Source of the DNA: Phascolarctobacterium sp.
GTDB taxonomy: Bacteria > Bacillota > Negativicutes > Acidaminococcales > Acidaminococcaceae
Direction of reading: 5' to 3'
Length of the DNA stretch: 18,800 nt
Assembly (NCBI GenBank): GCA_016302525.1
Contig: JAEDNJ010000010.1
Coordinates: 1 to 18,800, forward strand
Under the pieces are notes generated by a model, which saw nothing but the letters and a program-made list of their open reading frames with translations, made no database searches and was not told where the DNA came from. Made by a program: the position numbers and the translations under genes. Positions 16,092 through 18,800 of this stretch are shown in pieces. How positions within the stretch are numbered: position 1 is the stretch's first letter; the number at the start of each line of letters is the position of its first letter.

Positions 16092-16403
16092 ATGGCTAAA
16101 TCTCAAAAGATTAGAATACGTTTAAAAGCGTATGACCACAAAGCACTCGATCAAAGTGCTGCAAAGATTGTAGAAACTGCAAAACGTACCGGCGCTCAAG
16201 TATCCGGTCCGATTCCCCTTCCTACTGAGAAAAACATCTACACTATTCTGCGTTCTCCTCATGTAAACAAGGATTCTCGTGAGCAATTCGAAATGCGTAC
16301 TCACAAGAGACTGGTTGACATTCTGGAACCCACTGGTAAAACCGTTGATGCTTTAATGCGTCTGGACCTGCCTGCTGGCGTAGATATCGAAATTAAGCTG
16401 TAA
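16092..16403 (+). CDS. rpsJ: 30S ribosomal protein S10
   Basis: S10 (103 aa) is a small-subunit head protein that also serves as NusE in antitermination complexes. The conserved [13 protein letters not shown] start, the [35 protein letters not shown] region (one continuous loop motif by position, about 38-72) and the C-terminal GVDIEIKL are present. AGGAGG at 16076-16081 supports ATG 16092 over the open extension to 16011. It is the first gene of the S10 operon. Confidence 0.98.
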   Translation: MAKSQKIRIRLKAYDHKALDQSAAKIVETAKRTGAQVSGPIPLPTEKNIYTILRSPHVNKDSREQFEMRTHKRLVDILEPTGKTVDALMRLDLPAGVDIEIKL

Positions 16404-16417
16404 GGGGAGGTACGACA

Positions 16418-17062
16418 ATGGCTAAAGGTATTTTAGGCAAAAAACTGGGCATGACCCAAATTTTTGAAGCCGACGGTAGACAAACTGCTGTTACTGTTGT
16501 AGAAGCAGGCCCTTGCGTTGTACTTCAAAATAAAACCGTAGAAAACGACGGTTATAATGCTGTTCAAATCGGTTTCGGCGAAATCAAAGAAAAACACACT
16601 ACTAAACCGATGAAAGGCCATTTTGACAAAGCAGGTGTTGCTCCTGTTAAATATGTCAAAGAATTACGTTTATCCGCTCCTTCTGAATATGAAGTTGGCC
16701 AAAAAATTACTGCTGATGTATTCGCTGCTGAAGAATTAATTGATGCAACTGGTATTTCTCGCGGTAAAGGTTTTGCAGGCACTGTTAAGCGTCACAATTT
16801 CGGTCGTGGACCTATGAAACACGGTTCTAAATCTCACCGTGAACCTGGTTCTATGGGCCCCATGCACTCTGGTCCTGGCGGTCGTGTTATCAAAGGTAAG
16901 AAGTTACCTGGCCGTATGGGCGGTGTACAAGTTACTGTTCAACGTCTGACCATTGCTCGCGTTGATGCAGAACGCAACTTAATTCTTGTTCGCGGTGCTA
17001 TTCCTGGTGCTGCTGGTTCTTGCGTAGTTTTAAAAGAAACCGTAAAACCGAATAAGAAATAA
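16418..17062 (+). CDS. rplC: 50S ribosomal protein L3
   Basis: L3 (214 aa) is an early-assembling large-subunit protein whose loop reaches the peptidyl-transferase centre. The start MAKGILGKKLGMTQIF and the loop GSMGPMHSGPGGRVIKGKKL followed by PGRMGG identify it. GGGGAGG at 16404-16410 precedes the ATG; the gap from rpsJ is 14 nt, so they are co-transcribed. Confidence 0.99.
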   Translation: MAKGILGKKLGMTQIFEADGRQTAVTVVEAGPCVVLQNKTVENDGYNAVQIGFGEIKEKHTTKPMKGHFDKAGVAPVKYVKELRLSAPSEYEVGQKITADVFAAEELIDATGISRGKGFAGTVKRHNFGRGPMKHGSKSHREPGSMGPMHSGPGGRVIKGKKLPGRMGGVQVTVQRLTIARVDAERNLILVRGAIPGAAGSCVVLKETVKPNKK

Positions 17063-17073
17063 TTGATCGAAAG

Positions 17074-17081
17074 AAAGGAGG
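17074..17081 (+). promoter_or_regulatory. Ribosome binding site that fixes the rplD start
   Basis: AAAGGAGG is followed at once by an in-frame ATG at 17082, too close to be used, and then by ATG 17091 at 9 nt spacing, which gives the family's usual N-terminus MPKLSVYN. Confidence 0.8.
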
Positions 17082-17090
17082 ATGCTTCTA

Positions 17091-17711
17091 ATGCCGAAGT
17101 TATCAGTATATAATATCTCCGGTCAAGTTACCGGTGAAATAGAATTAAATGATTACGTGTTTGGCGCTGAAATGAACGAAGCTGTTGTACATCAAGCAGT
17201 TGTTATGCAACAAGCTAACGAGCGTCAAGGCACTTCTGCTACCAAGACCCGCGGTATGGTTCGCGGTGGCGGCCGTAAACCTTGGAAACAAAAGGGTACC
17301 GGTCATGCACGTTGCGGTTCTATCCGTTCCTCTATCTGGGTAGGCGGCGGTTGCACTTTTGGCCCTCAACCTCGCAGCTATGCGAAGAAAATGCCTCGCA
17401 AAGCTCGTCGTCTGGCTCTGTGCTGCGCACTGTCCTCTAAGGTAGCAGCTGGTCAACTGGTTGTTGTTGAAGGCTTAGCTTTCGAAGCTCCTAAGACCAA
17501 AAATGTAGCAGCAATGCTCGCAGCTTTTGAAGCAGCTGACAAAAAAGCTTTAATCATCTCCGACGGTGCTAATGTTGCTCTCTCTGCAAACAATATCCCG
17601 AAGGTAAAAACCATCACCAACATGGGTCTGAACTGCGTAGACATCCTGAATGCTAACAAAGTAGTTCTGGCTAAAGAGCTGGTAGAAAAAATTGAGGAGG
17701 TGCTCGCATAA
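17091..17711 (+). CDS. rplD: 50S ribosomal protein L4
   Basis: L4 (206 aa) lines the exit tunnel and in many bacteria represses its own S10 operon. The extended tunnel loop is at about 53-85 ([20 protein letters not shown], then [10 protein letters not shown] and WVGGG). Within it, residue 72 is His and residue 75 is Cys, where many homologues have Arg and Gln, Ser or similar. The stop codon overlaps the rplW start by one base (TAATG), which suggests translational coupling. Confidence 0.98.
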   Translation: MPKLSVYNISGQVTGEIELNDYVFGAEMNEAVVHQAVVMQQANERQGTSATKTRGMVRGGGRKPWKQKGTGHARCGSIRSSIWVGGGCTFGPQPRSYAKKMPRKARRLALCCALSSKVAAGQLVVVEGLAFEAPKTKNVAAMLAAFEAADKKALIISDGANVALSANNIPKVKTITNMGLNCVDILNANKVVLAKELVEKIEEVLA

Positions 17712-18001
17712 TGGCTACTAATCCTCGCGACTTATTGATTCGTCCCATCATCACTGAGAAAACTTCTCAAATGATGTCTGAGAATAAATACACCTTCCAG
17801 GTTCCTCTGGATGCAAATAAAGTTGAAATCCGTCAAGCAATTGAAACCATTTTCAACGTAAAAGTAGAAAAAGTTAACACTGTTCGCGTACTGGGCAAAA
17901 CCAAACGCATGGGCAGATTTGTTGGCAAACGTTCCGACTATAAGAAAGCAATCGTTAAGCTCGTTGCTGGTCAAAAGCTTCCGATTTTCGAAGGAATGTA
18001 A
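17711..18001 (+). CDS. rplW: 50S ribosomal protein L23
   Basis: L23 (96 aa) sits at the tunnel exit and is the docking site for trigger factor, whose gene opens this window, and for SRP. The segments [15 protein letters not shown] and [19 protein letters not shown] are typical. GAGGAGG at 17694-17700 lies inside the end of rplD, and the ATG shares its A with the rplD stop codon. Confidence 0.98.
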   Translation: MATNPRDLLIRPIITEKTSQMMSENKYTFQVPLDANKVEIRQAIETIFNVKVEKVNTVRVLGKTKRMGRFVGKRSDYKKAIVKLVAGQKLPIFEGM

Positions 18002-18024
18002 TTAACGATTTGGAGGTAAATTAA

Positions 18025-18800
18025 ATGGCTATTAAAAGCTTTAACCCGTATTCTCCTTCCAGACGCTTTATTACAGTGTCTACCTTCGAAGAGATTACGA
18101 CTGACAAACCTTATCGTCCGCTGGTAGAAAAATTACAAGACCATGCTGGCCGTAACAATACTGGTAAAATGACCGTTCGTCATCAAGGCGGCGGCAACAA
18201 GAGAATGTATCGTATCATCGACTTCAAACGCAACAAGGACGGTATCCCCGCAAAGGTTGCTACCATCGAATACGATCCGAACCGTAACGCTCGCATTGCT
18301 CTGGTTAACTATGTTGACGGCGAAAAACGCTACATCATCGCTCCCCTGGGCTTAAAAGTTGGCGACAAGATCGAATCTGGCGCTGAAGCAGATATCAAGA
18401 TTGGTAACTGCCTGCCTCTGAAGAACATTCCTCTTGGTACCACTGTTCACAACATTGAAATGAAGATTGGCAAGGGCGGCCAATTAGCTCGCTCCGCTGG
18501 TACTTCTGCTCAATTAATGGCTAAAGAAGGCGACTACGCTCTGCTGCGTCTGCCCTCTGGCGAAATCCGTAAGGTACACATCAACTGCCGTGCAACCATC
18601 GGTCAAGTTGGTAACATCGATGCAGAAAACATCACCATTGGTAAGGCTGGCCGTTCTCGTTGGTTAGGCATCCGTCCTGCTAACCGCGGCGTAGTAATGA
18701 ACCCGAATGACCATCCGCACGGCGGCGGCGAAGGCCACTCTCCTGTTGGTCGTAAGCGTCCTGTTACTCCTTGGGGTAAATGCGCATTCGGTACTCGTAC
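18025..18800 (+). CDS. rplB: 50S ribosomal protein L2, 3' end cut by window
   Basis: The frame opens at ATG 18025 after TGGAGG (18011-18016) and runs without a stop to the window end (258 full codons of the usual ~275). The start [15 protein letters not shown], the RNA-binding core, and the C-terminal [13 protein letters not shown] motif identify L2. His230 in that motif corresponds to the E. coli His229 linked to peptidyl-transferase activity. Only the last ~17 residues are missing. Confidence 0.98.
   Translation, partial: MAIKSFNPYSPSRRFITVSTFEEITTDKPYRPLVEKLQDHAGRNNTGKMTVRHQGGGNKRMYRIIDFKRNKDGIPAKVATIEYDPNRNARIALVNYVDGEKRYIIAPLGLKVGDKIESGAEADIKIGNCLPLKNIPLGTTVHNIEMKIGKGGQLARSAGTSAQLMAKEGDYALLRLPSGEIRKVHINCRATIGQVGNIDAENITIGKAGRSRWLGIRPANRGVVMNPNDHPHGGGEGHSPVGRKRPVTPWGKCAFGTR

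Overview
The window looks like a core-genome segment of a low-to-mid GC member of the Firmicutes. The likeliest group is the Negativicutes (Acidaminococcaceae/Phascolarctobacterium-like); this rests on gene order, strong AGGAGG ribosome binding sites, a ribosomal L7Ae-family gene at the head of the str operon, and the general look of the proteins. The assignment is an inference and no species is claimed.

Region 1 (1-7701, all + strand) starts with the 3' end of a tRNA-Gly(GCC) and its terminator. A promoter and a ~200-nt leader follow, then a protein quality-control cluster: trigger factor (tig), ClpP, ClpX, Lon, the ribosome-assembly GTPase EngB, and an AbrB-duplication membrane protein, closed by a strong terminator. 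Trigger factor folds nascent chains, ClpXP and Lon degrade failed or regulatory proteins, and EngB acts in 50S assembly.

Region 2 (7702-11246) is the accessory part and holds the most interesting signals. A consensus promoter overlapped by a possible Fur box drives a compact cobalamin-type riboswitch with its own terminator, yet no coding sequence follows. Instead there is ~150 nt of non-coding sequence with a UC-rich anti-Shine-Dalgarno tract, ended by a second terminator. This has the layout of a B12-controlled regulatory RNA, although a leader left behind by gene loss is also possible. On the - strand, a cation diffusion facilitator (CDF) metal exporter is preceded by a NiCo-type (czcD) riboswitch, whose putative P2 loop can pair with the gene's own Shine-Dalgarno sequence. 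A divergent MocR/GntR-aminotransferase regulator follows; it lacks the end of its aminotransferase domain. Two palindromes sharing a GTATAC core lie at its promoter and downstream of it.

Region 3 (11247-18800, + strand) is the str operon (L7Ae-family protein, rpsL, rpsG, fusA, tuf) running into the S10 operon (rpsJ, rplC, rplD, rplW, and rplB cut by the window end). A TTGACA-17-TACAAT promoter drives it. No mobile element, CRISPR array or phage gene was seen.
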